Part shown: positions 41,303 through 51,920 of the stretch, in pieces
How the letters are laid out: each line of letters starts with the position of its first letter
How positions within the stretch are numbered: the first letter of the stretch is position 1
Assembly: GCF_018860565.1 (NCBI RefSeq)
Contig: NZ_JAHKPS010000028.1
Span: 62,001-126,000, forward strand
DNA from: Winogradskyella psychrotolerans
Lineage (GTDB): Bacteria > Bacteroidota > Bacteroidia > Flavobacteriales > Flavobacteriaceae
Direction of reading: 5' to 3'
DNA: 64,000 nt
Translations under genes and position numbers: made by a program
The notes under the pieces: model-generated
Databases searched by the model: none
What the model was told of the DNA's origin: nothing
The model's input: the letters and a program-made list of their open reading frames with translations, nothing else

Positions 41303-41806
41303 ATGACGACGAGTTTAATAAAGAAAACACTTTGGATAATTTATGGAACCGTGGCATTAATTGCAATCGATTCTATCATCACAGCTATTGTATATTACCT
41401 ATTCCACCTCACTATAGAAAACAACTACCAATTTTCCTCAAAAATAAAAAGCTATCTATTTATCGCAACCTTGAGTTTATATGTATTGTCTGCATGTATA
41501 ATCGCCTTTTGGGTTACAAAAAAATCACGATTAAAGCATTACAAGAGTAAAGAAAACATTCCTCTGACCTCCTTCTTAGCGCTTTTAATTAGCGCTATAG
41601 TAGTTAAGCCATTCACATTCTATCGTTCTGATAAAAAACTTGAAAGCGCGCTTAATGACATGTCTAATACGGATTATATAAGTTCTCTAAACTTATCGAG
41701 TATTAGTGAGTTTATTACAAATACAATTTACATTTGTAAGTGGTCAACCATCATCCTTTTAGTATTGTATCTTTTTATTTTGAATCGATACGTTAAGAAA
41801 CATTAA
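41303..41806 (+). CDS. Small polytopic membrane protein, unknown
   Basis: The 167-residue protein has about four predicted transmembrane helices (near 10-32, 46-68, 88-103 and 145-162). No family was recognised. It starts 10 bp after the GH3 gene and is probably cotranscribed, but that alone does not define a function. Confidence 0.65.
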   Translation: MTTSLIKKTLWIIYGTVALIAIDSIITAIVYYLFHLTIENNYQFSSKIKSYLFIATLSLYVLSACIIAFWVTKKSRLKHYKSKENIPLTSFLALLISAIVVKPFTFYRSDKKLESALNDMSNTDYISSLNLSSISEFITNTIYICKWSTIILLVLYLFILNRYVKKH

Positions 41807-41827
41807 TAGACGATCTAACAGGCATCT

Positions 41828-42535
41828 TTAGTTAATTGCGATGCCATAAAATGAATATTCATCTACATTGCAGCCGCAGGTTAATTTAAAAGCTATAGTC
41901 AATACTACAAAAATGAGAAATACAACAAGTATCAGATGATTCGTTAGTTTTTTATATTTCCATTTTATTTTACCAAATAAATGAAGAATAATCACACACA
42001 GCAAGACCACACCAAAAATTACTATTGGTAATATCTTACTATTTGTAGTTACGACATTATAGATGTGGCCGTACTCTCCCATGCACACATAACCAAAAAA
42101 CTTTATAATCATGCTCACTTCTGGTAGATACACGTAATAATGTTGTGCCCTAAATTTAACCAGTAAATCTTTTGTTTGCCTTGCATTTGAATCGAGATTA
42201 TGATTAACAATCTCTGCATTAACCTGCTTTGCTAGCATCGACATCACAACGTTTCCTTTCATGACATTGGCAGCATTTAAACTATCGGTTTTCATTTGTA
42301 AAGCGCGATCAAATGCCTTAGAATAATCATCTATAGTGTAGCCACTAAAATCTATAGTCCCAACTTCTGTCAAATAGCTATAATCTATAGTTTTAGCACT
42401 CATTGCATCTGTTGTTTGCCCAAAAAGACTCCATTGAAACAAGGCAATTAATGTAACTAATCCTATTTTTAAATATTTCAAATTAGCGCTTTTATTTATC
42501 CGTGTAAAAAACAATGAGACTAGAGGCTCTTTCAA
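41828..42535 (-). CDS. Membrane protein of unknown function
   Basis: The 235-residue protein has a signal-like hydrophobic segment near residues 20-40, a polar region (45-135) and two C-terminal transmembrane helices (about 165-185 and 195-218), followed by a Cys pair in TCGCN. No family was recognised. The annotated ATG lies 44 bp inside the preceding gene, so a start further in, just before the hydrophobic segment, is possible. It is convergent with the gene at 41303. Confidence 0.6.
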   Translation of the reverse strand: MKEPLVSLFFTRINKSANLKYLKIGLVTLIALFQWSLFGQTTDAMSAKTIDYSYLTEVGTIDFSGYTIDDYSKAFDRALQMKTDSLNAANVMKGNVVMSMLAKQVNAEIVNHNLDSNARQTKDLLVKFRAQHYYVYLPEVSMIIKFFGYVCMGEYGHIYNVVTTNSKILPIVIFGVVLLCVIILHLFGKIKWKYKKLTNHLILVVFLIFVVLTIAFKLTCGCNVDEYSFYGIAIN

Positions 42536-43409
42536 TTCTAGCGAGTTTTGTGGATGGGTTCTGATTTAAATTCTCAAGATGTTGACCGTTATTAACATGG
42601 AGTATATTTTTACTTCCAGTATCTAAATTGAGTATAAAATTGACATCGTAGTTTTTAGCTCTAAGATGCGTTAAGACATCTTTAGCAGCCTTTAACATAT
42701 AGTCCTTCGCTTTGGTGCCTATTATTAGATTTTTTAATTCCCCATTTTTTGAAGCAACAACAAGAAATCGTCTTTCTTTATCATCAGCACCTACCAAAAT
42801 GTTTTTAAAATTTTCGTCGTCCTTTTTTAAGTGGGAATACACTAATTGTGTTTGAAAAACAGAAAGTTTATCGGTTTCAACCTTATTATAAAAAACATAA
42901 GAATCCAATGCATTTTCCCTAGGATTAAGATGCTGATGCGCATGATTAGATGTCATTAGGAGATCGCATTTTTTACTTGTAAAATCTAGATCTATAATAT
43001 CTTGTGTCGTCATTAAACCTTCTGAATTAATAACGACCAAACCATCCATGGTTTGATTTGGCATTTTATTAAGAAATTGCCCTTCATAAGCACAAAGTCC
43101 AATCGGAGTGCCATCACTAAAAAAAGCTGAGGTAAAAGAGGCTGAGGTGACTAATAAAATGTCTTTGCTTTTCTGAAGATCTAAAAACTTATTATAAGTA
43201 TCACCCACCAAATACTTGATTTTTACATTTTTACTATTCAAATGCTTATGACCAAATTCATATAATTCAAAATCATTATCAGAAGCACTGATAGCGTTGA
43301 ATGTTTTGGGCCTTTCATTTTTTTCTAATCTTAACGTTTCATTTCCTATCGAAAAAAATAAAACTAAAAAAACGAAGCATGACAAGGCTATTACAAGGAA
43401 TGATTTCAT
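42492..43409 (-). CDS. Secreted or membrane-anchored protein, possibly phosphodiester glycosidase-like
   Basis: The 305-residue protein has an N-terminal hydrophobic anchor (4-22), then a globular periplasmic-side domain. Segments such as SAFFSDGTPIGLCAYEG, MDGLVVINSEG and FLVVASKNGELKNLIIG loosely resemble the DUF2233/phosphodiester glycosidase fold, but I cannot see its catalytic set clearly, so this is only a suggestion. It overlaps the start of the next gene by 44 bp and has a good promoter at 43433-43461. Confidence 0.6.
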   Translation of the reverse strand: MKSFLVIALSCFVFLVLFFSIGNETLRLEKNERPKTFNAISASDNDFELYEFGHKHLNSKNVKIKYLVGDTYNKFLDLQKSKDILLVTSASFTSAFFSDGTPIGLCAYEGQFLNKMPNQTMDGLVVINSEGLMTTQDIIDLDFTSKKCDLLMTSNHAHQHLNPRENALDSYVFYNKVETDKLSVFQTQLVYSHLKKDDENFKNILVGADDKERRFLVVASKNGELKNLIIGTKAKDYMLKAAKDVLTHLRAKNYDVNFILNLDTGSKNILHVNNGQHLENLNQNPSTKLARIERASSLIVFYTDK

Positions 43410-43432
43410 AATTAAGTCATTAACAATTATTC

Positions 43433-43461
43433 CAAATCTAATTTTACTAAACGATTTACAA
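43433..43461 (-). promoter_or_regulatory. Promoter of the two-gene minus-strand unit ending at 41828
   Basis: On the minus strand TAGATTTG (43433-43440) fits TAnnTTTG exactly and TTG (43459-43461) lies 18 bp upstream. It is 23 bp from the start codon at 43409. Confidence 0.6.
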
Positions 43462-43867
43462 TAAAAAAACTGCTAAAAGGACTATTATGAAGATAAACAT
43501 ATCATTTTACAGGTTTCTAGCTATAAAATGAACATAATACATTCTTTTCCAATAGCTATAATAATAGTTTCAATTATAAAGTCACTAAAATGTTAAAAGC
43601 ATATAAAACCGATATGCAGTAATTATGATTAAGATGTTATTAAATGAAGCTCTTAATTTGAGTCGACGCTGTTAAAGCGAATCTAATTGAGATAAATTAT
43701 TAGCATATCTGTTTTGATTAAAACGTTTCCATGCTAATTAATTTCTAATGGTTTCCGATCGATTTAAAAAGGTTTTATCATCAATTAGGTTTTAACCAAC
43801 GCGCTATATCAACCCTTTTATAGCTGTCTTAATATAATTGTTTACTAGCTAAGACGAAGCAACTCTA
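43462..43867. other. Intergenic stretch with nothing recognised
   Basis: About 400 bp of AT-rich sequence between two minus-strand genes. I see no open frame of useful length, no strong hairpin, no tandem repeat and no tRNA-like fold. Confidence 0.6.
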
Positions 43868-46687
43868 TTAAGCGCTTTCCGTTGTATCGCGTTGCCAGAA
43901 CTTATTAAACAACACATACAGCAACAGCACCATAAAAACAATCCCTAAAGCTATCCAAACCCAATTATAATTGGCATCAATTAATGGGGCATCAGAACCA
44001 TACAAGATAAAACCAGCCCAATAATAAGGATGTCTTAATTTTGGGTTTTCAACGGTAGTTAAATACTCATTTTTTGCCATTTGTAACGCTACAGATTTTG
44101 TTTTACCGTCTTTTAAATGGTTGTAAAATGCAATCATGATTCGGCTCGTAGTGGCATCGGGTACTTCCCACAAACTGGCCACTGCTGCTTTTGTCCCAGA
44201 AAAACTAAAAGCACGATGTAAAGACACCATACTCAATGAGCCATCTTCTTTCCCAACGGCTGTGTTACAAGCACTCAAAACGGCTAAATCTACAGGGATA
44301 TTTAAACCATACAGTTCTTCTAAAAATAGTTTTTCATCATTAGAGAAATTAAAATGACTAAACACAGGTTCATCGTCATCTAAAGAGGCATGCATAGCCA
44401 AGTGCAAGATGTTGCCTTTAGATTTATGTGTTATAAAATTCGCTTTTGTAGCATTACTGCCAATAAACGCTTCTGATGGAAAAAGCGTTTCAAGAACTTT
44501 AGCTTCCTTTTGAGCGCCTTCTAAAAACGTAGCACTGTTTCTATTCGCTCCAGCCCTATTACTTTTTGGATATGCTGGTGCAAAAATGGTGGCTTTCACC
44601 TCCTTATGTGAAGCTTGATCACCTTTAAAAAAAGCAAACCTTAAGTGCGACGAATAATGAATCGCCTTTTCCTGTATTAAATAATGAGACTTATAGCTTA
44701 AGGTTTCAAAAGGTAAACTGTAAATAGGAGTATCTGGTATAATGGTTAAAGACGTATGGGTTAAGGCTTTTTCCGGAAGCAATAACTTGGTAAGTTCTGG
44801 GTTTAATACAAACCTGCTATTCGGGTTTTTTAAATACTCTAAATGGGAATTCAGTAAGCTTTTTGTAGCCTTTGTCCAAGGTTTTAATTCCCATTCAATG
44901 GCATCTTTCGTAATTTGAAAAATGACAAACTGATCATAAAAAAACAAATATTTTAAAACGATGTCATCGTCACCTAACAAGTTTTGAAAAGCGGAGATGT
45001 CAAAATTATTCTGCGTAAAATCTGAAATAGTTGGAAATTTGGCATTAACATGGTCTTTATAAGTCTGAAGGATGCGCTCTAAAGAATCTTCTTGTTTTTG
45101 ATTCCGCTCTTGCTTTGCCTGAACGATTTGTTTTCTAATTTGAAATTCTATGTGTTCTAAAGAATCAATAATCGGTAATTTCACCACATCTCTACTTTGG
45201 CTAAATTCCTGCCATGCCAGACGATTACTTATATTTTCAAGATTAGAAATAAATGCCTTTTTATGTTTAAAATTGTGTTTATTGAGTTCTAATCGGCATT
45301 CTATTATTCTATTATAGAGCAGTTTATTTCCAATACTTAAATTTAAATCTTTATGGTTTTCAACAAATACATTATAAGCGATATCATTTAAAATTCGGGC
45401 CTTCTTTATAGCTACAGAATCTTGATTAAAATGCTTAAATAACATGTAGCTCATACGATCTATTTGCTCACAATCGTTTGGAAATTGATGCCGTGACGCA
45501 AAGTTTTTAAAATCGGTTTGAAGCGTTTCTTCAGCATTATGAATATGCCTCATGGTTTTTGAATAATAGTGCAAAGCAGAATCTAACTGTTTTGTCCGCG
45601 CATAGATATCCCCTTTAAATTCATAGATATCATTAAGATTAAAACTATTGCTTTTAAAGTTATTTTCAATACTATCCACAAGCACAAGCGCCTTTTCGGT
45701 ATCACCAATTTCATTTAAGATATTAGCCTTAAACCTTAAATATTCCGTAACATTCCTATCGGGTTCGTTGGCTACATGTGAAAGTAAAATAGCTTTATTA
45801 ATAAGCTGGAGAGACAATTCTAACTCCTCGAATTCCTTATAAAAATCTGCCACATAATATAAGGCACCGATATAAAGGGATAGGTTAGAAAACTGACTTC
45901 GCATCTTAGGGTTTTGCAGAGAACTTGTATGTTCATACACCGAGTCTAACTTGTACAAATGGGTTTCAATAGTGTTCCGAAGAGGGCTAATTTTAGCCTG
46001 ATACGCATTTGTTTTTTCCTTTAGATGTAGCGCTTCATTATAGCTTAGCAGTAAACGCGATCTGTAGTAGCGCATCCAACCATAGCGCATGGCTTCATCC
46101 GTTTCATTGGTTATAGGTTGTAATTTCTGCTTTATTTTTTCAACCTCTATCGCAGCTTTATCATAAAACCCTAAAGCCGAGTAGATTCTAAATTTTCGCT
46201 GGTACAACCACGTATGCCTACTGGCGCGAATATAATCGTAGTCGTTGAGTAGTCGTTCTGCCTTTGTTGCGACCGACAGTGCTTTTTTATACCGTCGTAA
46301 ACTGTAATATCTAGTGAGTAAATCATAAAGAATATTATAATTGGTGTTAATAACACCTGCACTCTTTTCGCTTGGGATATATTTTAAGGCGGCTTCAAAA
46401 CCTTTAATAGATTCTATGTAGTTCGCAAATTTATTATTAGCATAGCCAATGTAGGCTGTAATTCTGGCAAAAGTAATACTGTCTTGAGCACTTTTTAAGG
46501 CAATGGTCTTTGCGTGTTCGCTTAAAGTAATAATTCCAGCATAATCTTTGGCTTTATAAAGTAGGGCTTGCTGTGCATATATACTATCGAGTTCTTGAGA
46601 TTTAGAAACCTCTTGAGCATAAACGCTTGAACATAACAATAGCAAAATTACTACAACAGACTTAAATATAATTTTGAAAACAAACAA
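43868..46687 (-). CDS. TPR-CHAT caspase-like peptidase with membrane anchor
   Basis: The 939-residue protein has a signal peptide (to about residue 24, VYAQ) and many TPR-like helical repeats (about 30-480), followed by a coiled segment. A C-terminal CHAT domain (about 610-900) has the caspase-type dyad: H766 in LHLAMHA and C807 in LSACNTAVG, then the family's ASLWEVPD and HPYYWAGFILYG motifs. A single transmembrane helix (about 908-928) is near the end. CHAT proteases are known to act in controlled proteolysis, for example in bacterial gasdermin and CRISPR-linked defence. Here the layout suggests a periplasm-facing TPR and CHAT. It closes a run of five minus-strand genes. Confidence 0.9.
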   Translation of the reverse strand: MFVFKIIFKSVVVILLLLCSSVYAQEVSKSQELDSIYAQQALLYKAKDYAGIITLSEHAKTIALKSAQDSITFARITAYIGYANNKFANYIESIKGFEAALKYIPSEKSAGVINTNYNILYDLLTRYYSLRRYKKALSVATKAERLLNDYDYIRASRHTWLYQRKFRIYSALGFYDKAAIEVEKIKQKLQPITNETDEAMRYGWMRYYRSRLLLSYNEALHLKEKTNAYQAKISPLRNTIETHLYKLDSVYEHTSSLQNPKMRSQFSNLSLYIGALYYVADFYKEFEELELSLQLINKAILLSHVANEPDRNVTEYLRFKANILNEIGDTEKALVLVDSIENNFKSNSFNLNDIYEFKGDIYARTKQLDSALHYYSKTMRHIHNAEETLQTDFKNFASRHQFPNDCEQIDRMSYMLFKHFNQDSVAIKKARILNDIAYNVFVENHKDLNLSIGNKLLYNRIIECRLELNKHNFKHKKAFISNLENISNRLAWQEFSQSRDVVKLPIIDSLEHIEFQIRKQIVQAKQERNQKQEDSLERILQTYKDHVNAKFPTISDFTQNNFDISAFQNLLGDDDIVLKYLFFYDQFVIFQITKDAIEWELKPWTKATKSLLNSHLEYLKNPNSRFVLNPELTKLLLPEKALTHTSLTIIPDTPIYSLPFETLSYKSHYLIQEKAIHYSSHLRFAFFKGDQASHKEVKATIFAPAYPKSNRAGANRNSATFLEGAQKEAKVLETLFPSEAFIGSNATKANFITHKSKGNILHLAMHASLDDDEPVFSHFNFSNDEKLFLEELYGLNIPVDLAVLSACNTAVGKEDGSLSMVSLHRAFSFSGTKAAVASLWEVPDATTSRIMIAFYNHLKDGKTKSVALQMAKNEYLTTVENPKLRHPYYWAGFILYGSDAPLIDANYNWVWIALGIVFMVLLLYVLFNKFWQRDTTESA

Positions 46688-46805
46688 TTAATTCGTGTTT
46701 TTTAAGTTTAAAACCTCACACTTAAACCATTAAGAATAAGTAATAATACTATTTTTTTTGTTTTTATGCTATTACTTCTTGTGAAGTTAATCCTTCTATT
46801 TGGTT

Positions 46806-47375
46806 TTAAAGCTGATAATGTTGAGCAATTTCAATGGCAATAGCTTTTGTTTCTTTTCCAGTATTAGTTGTACGACCTCGATTTGGTGGTGTAATGTTAT
46901 ACATCACACCTTCTTTTAAAATCTGTAACTGAAACATATTACCAATAAAAACAGCTCTGTCTCCTAAACCTTCAACTTCTTGATATAATGTAGGATTGCG
47001 CTCTGGATTATATTGCCAAAATGGATCTTCCATATTATTGATATTAGCCGCAACTAAGCCTTCCCAAAACTCATACGCTTTTTCGCCATAAAACAATTTC
47101 ACTTTACAATGTAAAATACCACCAGAACCATCATCAATTGGTTCTATTTCTATTTTTTTACCGTCAGGATTATACTTTAAAATTAAATCTTCAGGAAAAT
47201 CATTGCATAGTTTTTTCTTTATTGACGCTATATCTATAGCCTTTGTTTTCGACTGAGACGTTAATGCTGGCTCATCTCCTAAATTAGTATCATTTTTAGC
47301 TTCCTTATTCTGGCCACATGAAGTAACCATTAAAACCGTGATTAATAACAGTTGTATATTCTTTATAATTTTCAT
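46806..47375 (-). CDS. Lipoprotein of unknown function
   Basis: The 189-residue protein has a lipoprotein signal (VTSCGQN; Cys20). Mature features include CKVKLFYGEKAYEFW, LGDRAVFIGNMFQL and a final helix (AIAIEIAQHYQ). A similar plan (LxIxxKG..NIYPI..., then a C-terminal AIAMAKA helix) appears in the next gene upstream, so the two may be diverged paralogues of a DUF3558-like lipoprotein type. It starts 12 bp after that gene. Confidence 0.7.
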   Translation of the reverse strand: MKIIKNIQLLLITVLMVTSCGQNKEAKNDTNLGDEPALTSQSKTKAIDIASIKKKLCNDFPEDLILKYNPDGKKIEIEPIDDGSGGILHCKVKLFYGEKAYEFWEGLVAANINNMEDPFWQYNPERNPTLYQEVEGLGDRAVFIGNMFQLQILKEGVMYNITPPNRGRTTNTGKETKAIAIEIAQHYQL

Positions 47376-47387
47376 TGAAGTCTAATT

Positions 47388-48032
47388 TTATTTTATGAAT
47401 CCTGAAGCCTTAGCCATGGCAATCGCCACTTTTTTATAATCTCTATTTTTGGCGACCTCAACTTGATTCAATTTGTTTTTAATAGGGTAAATATTTAAAG
47501 TATAGCCTTTAAATTTAATTTTGAGTTCTACTTTTTTCAAATTCCAAACAGCTGCCATTCCCATATCCTTAATCCATTCCGATGATTTGGAAATTGATTT
47601 ATTCAGCGCCCAAGCCTCTTCCCATTCTTCACCATTACCTACAGCCTTTGCTACGTCATATGCCATTTCATCTTTTCTAATTTCGCGTTGAACACTTATT
47701 GAACCTCGTAACCACTCAAAATCATTGTCTCCCATTTTAATGTAAAACATACATGAAGGTGGTGAGTTGGGTTGTCTTCGTTTAGTTTTTGTAATATCAT
47801 TAATTATCACATCACTTTCTGAAACACTATAAATAGTTGCGATATCTGAAGCTAAAATAGACTCACAAGCACTCATATCTTCTGAGTAATTGATACGATT
47901 GCCTTTAAAGTTTTTATTGACAAAACCAGTATCATTCATTTGAGAAACATCGGCAACTTTTTTGTCTCCAAAACATGAAGTTAATACAAGCGCAGTTAAA
48001 AAAAGTAATGTCGTTATTTTTAATAATCTCAT
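47388..48032 (-). CDS. Lipoprotein of unknown function, probable paralogue of its neighbour
   Basis: From the ATG at 48032 (MRLLKITTLL) the product has 214 residues with a lipoprotein signal ending LTSCFG; an ATG at 48044 adds four residues and is the longer alternative. Mature features include SACESILASDIATIY, a central helix-rich part with EEWEEAWAL, MGMAAVWNLKKVELKIK, and a final IAMAKASGF helix. No enzyme motifs are visible. The longer start would sit directly against the T9SS gene's stop at 48045, so translational coupling is likely. Confidence 0.7.
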   Translation of the reverse strand: MRLLKITTLLFLTALVLTSCFGDKKVADVSQMNDTGFVNKNFKGNRINYSEDMSACESILASDIATIYSVSESDVIINDITKTKRRQPNSPPSCMFYIKMGDNDFEWLRGSISVQREIRKDEMAYDVAKAVGNGEEWEEAWALNKSISKSSEWIKDMGMAAVWNLKKVELKIKFKGYTLNIYPIKNKLNQVEVAKNRDYKKVAIAMAKASGFIK

Positions 48033-48044
48033 AGTATATAGCAT

Positions 48045-51000
48045 TTAATGTTTAATAATTTTAATTTGTGCAGTGGCTTCAGAATTGATAACGTTTAGTA
48101 TATAATTACCCTTAGTTAAATGACTTAAGTCTAATTGCACTGATTGCTTATTTTCAATTGTCACATTTCTCATAATTCTACCCATTAAATCATAAATCTG
48201 AACCGTATAATCACCTATTTCTGGTAGCACCAACTCCAAGCCATCTCTCACTGGATTTGGAAACGCTTTAATATGTATATTACCAATGGAAAAATCATGA
48301 GATGAGAGTAACAATTCTACAAATTGATGCTGTGTGGTATTGGTTATAATTGGTGGGTTTTGATCAAAATAAATAGCTGCCGTATTCTCTACAATTGTAT
48401 TTAAGGCAATACCTTCAAGTGGTCTAACTGCAAACTTCACATAACCTTGACTAGCATTGGGATCATTTGTGGTATAATCTAAAAATATATCCTTGAAGAA
48501 AAAACGAAGTGTTGTATTTCCATCAATAGACAACTCATCAAAAATGACCTCGTGACTAGCATCTATAATCTGAATAGAATTAAGATCTAAATTAGGGTCT
48601 AACTCATCCAAAACGTAAATATCTTTAGCCGAAAAATTACCCTCATTTTCAAATCTTATCGTATACGTTAAATAAGGTGTATTAATATCAATTTCATTCA
48701 ATATATCTGGTAAACCTGGTGAAACCATCTTATCATTAGGATCGTAGGAGCTCATTATTCTTGTATTCTTAGGTAATGGAGCGTATACAGGACCTTCTGG
48801 AACAAAAGGGTCTGTGGCAGGATTATTAGGGTCTGGAAATGGAGGCAAATCTTCCGGAAACCTTAAATTCGGATTATCCGAAGGTCTAGGAATAAGAGGG
48901 ATTTGGATTGGTCCATCATTTTCATCTAAATTATCAGCACCAACAAGCGATAATCCAAATTCAATAGCAGCACCATTTTGTTCTGGCTCAAACAAATCAG
49001 TTTCTACCGCGATGATAATCATATCCTTTGCATCTAACTGATCTATTATAAAATCTATTGTAACGCTATCTGTATTGACGCTTATTTCTGGGGTAACAGC
49101 TAAGAGATTAATAGTATAATTATCGTTATGATCGTTAATGCTCCAATTGTTACTAAATGGCTCAATACTTGTGTTATGAATTACAGGAACGCCAGTTTCT
49201 GAAGTTACTCTATAAATTTTGACCTCTTCAATTTGAGGCACTATATTATCACTATTTTCATCTTTATTCTGATACAAAAATTGAAAATTGAGATTAGTGA
49301 AATTTTTAGTTGCTGAAACATTGCCAATAGCGGTTGTAAAGGTGTTTTCAAATCCATTTCTATCAAATCCCCATGCTCCTACTTTTTCTGCAGATTTAAC
49401 TAATAAGGCGTCAATATATCTCGTTTGCAACTTAAATAATCCTAAGTCAGTATCTTGATTAACATCTGTAACCGTAAAATTCACAGATGAAGTTTCTGTA
49501 AATACATATGGATCACTACCAAGAATAGTTATTGTGTAATCGCCTTCACCTTGATATAAAAATTCAAATTCGCCATTGGACTTTGAAACTGTATATCTAA
49601 TAAACGAACTATCGTCTTTGGTAATTGCCAATCTTTGATTTTTATAAAGCTCATCGGCATCTAATGCATCATTATTATTACTATCAAAATAAACTTGTCC
49701 TTTAATTCTAAATGATTCAAAGTTTGCTGGCGGAAGATTAGCATCTGCTAAGGTAACTTTTAACCATTCCCCATTCGCTTGCGTCCAAATACCACCATCA
49801 TGGTCTACAGTTACAGTATTTGTTAACCCAAAATTAATTTCGGGTAGGATGCTTTGTTCAGCACTTGAACCACTTGTAACACCAAAGCGATAGGACTCAA
49901 CATTCAGGCTTTCAAATGGGTCCAAAATTCGTGTAAGTTTCGGTGTGTTAAGCATTAATATTAAATTTCCAGCTTCATCTGCTGTTCCTGCTCTTATATT
50001 TTCATAAGATTCAAAGCCTAAATCTTCTATAACGATATCGGTAATAGTACCTCCTTCAAACAAAAAAATTGTAGTTTCTGAAAGAAATGCAATTTTTCCA
50101 TCTGGTAAGGTAATTTGCTGTAATGCATTGCTAATACCACTTGGGAAAAGGCTTATTGAATATTCAAAAGAAAACGTCTCAGTGGTTTCGGTAGTTCTAT
50201 TAAATCTGTTTACAATGACTTCATTCGTACTCGTGTTGACTTCAGAATAGATGGCATTACCAAAACTATCTGCTGTAACAGGGTTATGAGAATCATAATT
50301 ATCTAAAGTATAAACAGCGGTCTCATTATCCTCTTTATAAATATGTAAAACACTAGTTTGCCTATCGAACAACCAAAGTTCATCTTGATAAGTGGCTAAC
50401 CATTCCGGATCAAAACCTAAAACTATATCATCGTCAAATTTTTGTACTAATGGTGCATTGTACCTTAACAAACCACCACTAAGAGTATTGGGTCTATCAC
50501 TTTCATCTAGTACTAAAATCGGGTCTGACCCGGAAAACTCTGTAATTCCAAAACTATCATCATCACTTAAAAAAGTAAGTATATCATCTGTTTGATTTAA
50601 CCACCAGACACCACCATTTTTACCAGCTACGGATGCCTTCATATTCTCAGTATAACTACCATTGGTCAATGCCATTTTAGCAGAAATATTACCAGGTGCT
50701 TCATCATTATAGCCGCGCCAAACATCGCCAGTTAATTTTAAGAATTCAAAAGGTTTTTCAGTACTAGAACCAATTACTCCACCAGATGCAAAATAGAGGC
50801 TTCCATTAAAAGCATCTACCGATTTAGGGCTTTGAACTAGCGGAAAACCTAAACCCTCTATATCTTCTGTGGGAATAAAAGTCCATAAAGGTTCTGTAGC
50901 ATTAGGATCTAAAGTAACAATACCATCGTAACTATTTGCCAATGCCCAAATTAAACCATCTGGAGCAACAGTGACATCTTGGAAACTATAGGTTCCATTT

Positions 51001-51896
51001 CCTGGGTTTTCTAACTCAAAAAAATCAAATGCTTCTGTAGACGTATTAAATCTTGACAAACCACCGCCAACAGCACTAAAAGCCATCCATAAATTCCCTG
51101 AATCATCAGCAGTTATTTTAGATATGTTATTCGCAGGAAGACTACTATTGTCATATATAACCGTAAGATTATTACCGTTGAGATCTATTTTATATAATAC
51201 TTCTCCACCTACGTATAAAAACCCATTAACTATTGCCGCAGTATTCCAATATGCACTATTAGTAGATAAACCAGAAATAACTCCCAAGTTAAGAATATTG
51301 TTATTCTCTAGGCTATAGAGATTTACTTGATTGGATAATTCTGCTAAAATGTATGTGATACCTGTATTTGAATCGTAAGCGAATTTTCCTGCTTGAGGAA
51401 GGTCGTTAGATCCATAATCAATAGTATCAAACATCAACGTATTTAAATCCAAGTAAGTAAGACCACTTAAATTACCGTTTGACGTGGCAAATAATAATTT
51501 ACCATCAGCTGTAACAATAGCGTCTTCCGAAATAATATGGAAAGATAAATTTTCACCAGGAATGGACAAAGCTGGTATATTTTGCCAAGTACCATCTGAT
51601 TTGTGAATTGAATAACCATTAGACGTAATAAAGACCTCATCGTTATTAAAGTAATTCGGAACAATTTTTATAACAGTGTCTGAATTTAAGCCATAACTTT
51701 GCTCTACAACTCCTAAATTATTCGCCTCATCGCAGAATGAAATTTTACCTTGCGCTTCAGAGATTTCAATACCACAGGCATTAGGATAAAATGTAATTTT
51801 TGTCCCTGTACTATAATTTTCAATTTTTTCCACTTGAGCCGATATAGTCACACAAGTGAAGAAGTAAATACTTAATATTAAGTAGACTTTTTTCAT
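48045..51896 (-). CDS. Large surface beta-propeller protein with T9SS type A sorting domain
   Basis: The 1283-residue protein has a signal peptide (to about residue 20, ISAQ). A long N-terminal region of propeller-like repeats (about 25-730) has segments such as SGNLWMAFS and DGGIWTQ, resembling two-component-regulator propellers. An SdrD-B/carboxypeptidase-regulatory-like domain follows (KGQVYFDSNNN, residue ~740). Then comes a DUF11-like domain with SSYDPNDK, which is common before T9SS tails, and a C-terminal sorting domain (AFPNPVRDGLEL, IYDLMGRIM, KGNYILNV). It is exported by the type IX system; the ligand is unknown. It belongs to the CHAT-containing gene run. Confidence 0.85.
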   Translation of the reverse strand: MKKVYLILSIYFFTCVTISAQVEKIENYSTGTKITFYPNACGIEISEAQGKISFCDEANNLGVVEQSYGLNSDTVIKIVPNYFNNDEVFITSNGYSIHKSDGTWQNIPALSIPGENLSFHIISEDAIVTADGKLLFATSNGNLSGLTYLDLNTLMFDTIDYGSNDLPQAGKFAYDSNTGITYILAELSNQVNLYSLENNNILNLGVISGLSTNSAYWNTAAIVNGFLYVGGEVLYKIDLNGNNLTVIYDNSSLPANNISKITADDSGNLWMAFSAVGGGLSRFNTSTEAFDFFELENPGNGTYSFQDVTVAPDGLIWALANSYDGIVTLDPNATEPLWTFIPTEDIEGLGFPLVQSPKSVDAFNGSLYFASGGVIGSSTEKPFEFLKLTGDVWRGYNDEAPGNISAKMALTNGSYTENMKASVAGKNGGVWWLNQTDDILTFLSDDDSFGITEFSGSDPILVLDESDRPNTLSGGLLRYNAPLVQKFDDDIVLGFDPEWLATYQDELWLFDRQTSVLHIYKEDNETAVYTLDNYDSHNPVTADSFGNAIYSEVNTSTNEVIVNRFNRTTETTETFSFEYSISLFPSGISNALQQITLPDGKIAFLSETTIFLFEGGTITDIVIEDLGFESYENIRAGTADEAGNLILMLNTPKLTRILDPFESLNVESYRFGVTSGSSAEQSILPEINFGLTNTVTVDHDGGIWTQANGEWLKVTLADANLPPANFESFRIKGQVYFDSNNNDALDADELYKNQRLAITKDDSSFIRYTVSKSNGEFEFLYQGEGDYTITILGSDPYVFTETSSVNFTVTDVNQDTDLGLFKLQTRYIDALLVKSAEKVGAWGFDRNGFENTFTTAIGNVSATKNFTNLNFQFLYQNKDENSDNIVPQIEEVKIYRVTSETGVPVIHNTSIEPFSNNWSINDHNDNYTINLLAVTPEISVNTDSVTIDFIIDQLDAKDMIIIAVETDLFEPEQNGAAIEFGLSLVGADNLDENDGPIQIPLIPRPSDNPNLRFPEDLPPFPDPNNPATDPFVPEGPVYAPLPKNTRIMSSYDPNDKMVSPGLPDILNEIDINTPYLTYTIRFENEGNFSAKDIYVLDELDPNLDLNSIQIIDASHEVIFDELSIDGNTTLRFFFKDIFLDYTTNDPNASQGYVKFAVRPLEGIALNTIVENTAAIYFDQNPPIITNTTQHQFVELLLSSHDFSIGNIHIKAFPNPVRDGLELVLPEIGDYTVQIYDLMGRIMRNVTIENKQSVQLDLSHLTKGNYILNVINSEATAQIKIIKH

Positions 51897-51920
51897 GATT
51901 TACGTATTTGAGATTTTTGG

